Assembly (NCBI GenBank): GCA_009782015.1
Contig: WQUP01000043.1
Span: 1 to 6,872 of the forward strand
DNA length: 6,872 bases
Source of the DNA: Endomicrobiia bacterium
GTDB taxonomy: Bacteria; Elusimicrobiota; Endomicrobiia; Endomicrobiales; Endomicrobiaceae
Reading direction: 5' to 3'
Shown in pieces: positions 5,985 to 6,872 of this stretch. The notes under the pieces are model-generated. The model was given only the letters and a program-made list of their open reading frames with translations. It ran no database searches and was not told the DNA's origin. Position numbers and translations under genes: made by a program. Every line of letters starts with the position of its first letter. The stretch's first letter is position 1.

Positions 5985-6428
5985 TTATTGTATTGCCGTC
6001 TCATTGTACCATCTGCCGTGAAGATTACAATTTTCTATTATCTGTATTTTTCCTTTTGTGCCGTCTTTAAGATGCACAACGGCGGCGGGATTTACGTTTG
6101 GCGTAAGCATCATGAAGCCTATGAACTTATTTTCGTGATAGAAAGTTATCGACGTTATAAAATGCTCCGGAAGCATAGGGTGCGTGATTTCTCCAACTTT
6201 CGCGTGCACGTCTATGCAGCCGGCTCCGGGTATCAGGCCGCACTTTTCGACCACCAGTATCGAAGGAATGTGCTTTTTTTCGCTTTCGCCTTTTTCCGCC
6301 TTAAAATCAGGCATTTTATAAGCGTCTTCTTTTTCCTCAAAATCGTTCTTCGTATGGCAAACCGGGCAGACGTCTTTGTTGCCGTCCAACGCTACGTAAC
6401 CGCAGACTTTGCAAACTAAACCTTTCAT
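5985..6428 (-). CDS. Superoxide reductase (desulfoferrodoxin family) with rubredoxin-like N-terminus
   Basis: A 147-residue cytoplasmic enzyme that reduces superoxide to hydrogen peroxide without making oxygen. The C-terminal neelaredoxin-type domain has the full iron site: H53 (in KKHIP), H83 (in HPM), H89 (in EH), C134 and H137 (in ENCNLHGRW), with the conserved spacing HPM-N3-H and C-N2-H. The conserved lysine before the first histidine is kept (K52), but the Glu usual one place earlier is Lys51, with Glu50 next to it. The N-terminal 30 residues have C6-K-V-C9-G and C21-P-V-C24, a rubredoxin-like site instead of the desulforedoxin CxxxC...CC pattern of classical desulfoferrodoxin. A likely role is handing electrons to the catalytic iron. 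The ribosome site is an AGGGGGA stretch; the tandem repeat upstream starts immediately behind it. It sits 203 bases upstream of rbr. Confidence 0.92.
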   Translation of the reverse strand: MKGLVCKVCGYVALDGNKDVCPVCHTKNDFEEKEDAYKMPDFKAEKGESEKKHIPSILVVEKCGLIPGAGCIDVHAKVGEITHPMLPEHFITSITFYHENKFIGFMMLTPNVNPAAVVHLKDGTKGKIQIIENCNLHGRWYNETAIQ

Positions 6429-6450
6429 GAATCCCCCTTTTTTAACGGCA

Positions 6451-6537
6451 GAGTGGAGAGTGAAGAGTGGGGAGTGGAGATACTACAACGACACCGCCTT
6501 TGCCGTATCTTCACTCCTCACTCTCAACTCTTCACTC
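6451..6537. repeat. Inverted repeat of GAGTGGAG-type units within copy A
   Basis: Arms 6451-6483 and 6505-6537 pair at 28 of 33 positions around a 21-base loop. In copy B the left arm has lost 21 bases, leaving GAGTGGAGATAC (6594-6605) pairing with 6627-6638 at 11 of 12 positions and an inner ACGACA/TGTCGT stem (6610-6615 with 6623-6628). No T-run follows on the minus strand, so termination is uncertain. Confidence 0.7.
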
Positions 6538-6538
6538 T

Positions 6539-6580
6539 TTATTTTAACTGGTACGCCGAAACTTTCCAATTTCCGTCTTC
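6539..6580 (-). pseudogene. Duplicated C-terminal scrap of the DUF4019 gene
   Basis: These 42 bases match the true gene end (6661-6702) at 39 of 42 positions and would encode EDGNWKVSAYQLK followed by TAA. There is no start codon or upstream domain, so it is a by-product of the tandem duplication and not a gene. The three differences comprise a silent Leu codon change and a Ser-to-Asn change. Confidence 0.8.
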
Positions 6581-6660
6581 TTTTTTAACGGCAGAGTGGA
6601 GATACTACAACGACACCGCCTTTGTCGTATCTTCACTCCTCACTCCACACTCTTCACTCT

Positions 6661-6872
6661 TTATTTCAACTGGTACGCCGAAACTTTCCAGCTTCCGTCT
6701 TCTTCTTTCATAAGTATTACCGATTCTATCAGCGCCTGATTGTTTAGGAATACGGAACCGTACTGAATTATGACATAATCGCCCTTGGGGCTGTTGGGCA
6801 GCTCCGGCGCGTAAAATATGTTGATTTCCGTTCTTTTTTTCGCGGCTTCAAGAGGCTTGCGGTAAGTCGTCA
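6661..6872 (-). CDS. DUF4019 domain protein, 3' end only
   Basis: The window holds the last 69 codons of a gene that begins beyond position 6872. The translation, in the frame starting at 6870, runs TTYRKPLEAAKKRTEI, then YAPELPNSPKGDYVIIQY (20-37), and ends DGSWKVSAYQLK. This fits the DUF4019 pattern: an arginine-rich helix, then an LP-x-P-x-G-Y-V strand, then a closing strand with W-K-V and Y. DUF4019 proteins are mostly small, often exported, and of unknown function. Its first part, including any signal peptide, is not visible. Its last 14 codons and stop have been copied downstream by a tandem duplication. Confidence 0.75.
   Translation of the reverse strand, partial: TTYRKPLEAAKKRTEINIFYAPELPNSPKGDYVIIQYGSVFLNNQALIESVILMKEEDGSWKVSAYQLK

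Larger units (their letters stand above)
6438..6702. repeat. Tandem duplication (143 bp + 122 bp) between DUF4019 gene and superoxide reductase
   Basis: Copy A is 6438-6580 and copy B 6581-6702. Both begin TTTTTTAACGGCAGAGTGGA and end CCGTCTTC, and they differ by one 21-base insertion in A (6458-6478) and about seven substitutions. Each copy contains the last 14 codons of the DUF4019 gene, its stop, and a palindromic spacer. Copy B is the one joined to the remaining gene. Copy A ends one short ribosome site away from the superoxide reductase start. Confidence 0.85.

Noticed and set aside
6453..6713. An 86-codon plus-strand frame across the tandem duplication
   Set aside because: It is the translation of the two repeat copies and the antisense of the DUF4019 gene end, with the same peptide occurring twice; it is not a gene.

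Overview
The window reads almost entirely on the minus strand and looks like chromosomal DNA of a strict anaerobe with moderate-to-low G+C. The evidence is a ferredoxin-dependent 2-oxoacid oxidoreductase pair (KorA/KorB type) next to a rubrerythrin and a superoxide reductase, the usual oxygen-defence enzymes of obligate anaerobes. The spacers are packed with palindromes of purine-rich units and hairpins of the ATTGCGGG...CCCGCAAT type. In style they remind me of Elusimicrobiota-like genomes, but that taxonomic guess is weak and no rRNA or marker gene is present to test it.

Layout, left to right (transcription mostly right to left). 27-1169: ATP-binding protein with AAA_14 and DUF4143 domains, with a 34-bp near-perfect palindrome just upstream of its start. 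1313-1906: an accessory patch holding a broken BRO-N family gene (1354-1792; middle of the protein missing, plus a frame change at a run of six C). Three copies of one TTTGACACAA-containing motif surround it. Two copies form an 80-bp element with perfect 23-nt inverted arms that also carries a good promoter for the broken gene. 1958-2362: an unrecognised four-helix membrane protein, with a diverged copy of an internal stretch of the same gene just beyond its stop. 2413-3270 and 3367-5061: korB and korA. 5203-5781: rubrerythrin. 5985-6428: superoxide reductase with a rubredoxin-like N-terminal domain. 6661-6872: the 3' end of a DUF4019 protein running off the window.

How the genes fit together. 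Superoxide reductase converts superoxide to peroxide and rubrerythrin reduces the peroxide, so the two act in sequence. KorAB carries an iron-sulfur cluster and a TPP radical mechanism, so it is an oxygen-sensitive enzyme worth protecting. All are in the order sor, rbr, korA, korB on one strand, but repeat-rich spacers separate them. The rbr-korA spacer is a long hairpin followed by six T on the coding strand, so they need not form one transcript.

I see no convincing new multi-gene system. The parts most worth a second look are the BRO-N locus with its symmetric repeats, the hairpin-plus-T-run just ahead of korA, and the repeat-driven tandem duplication that copied the last codons of the DUF4019 gene up to the superoxide reductase start.
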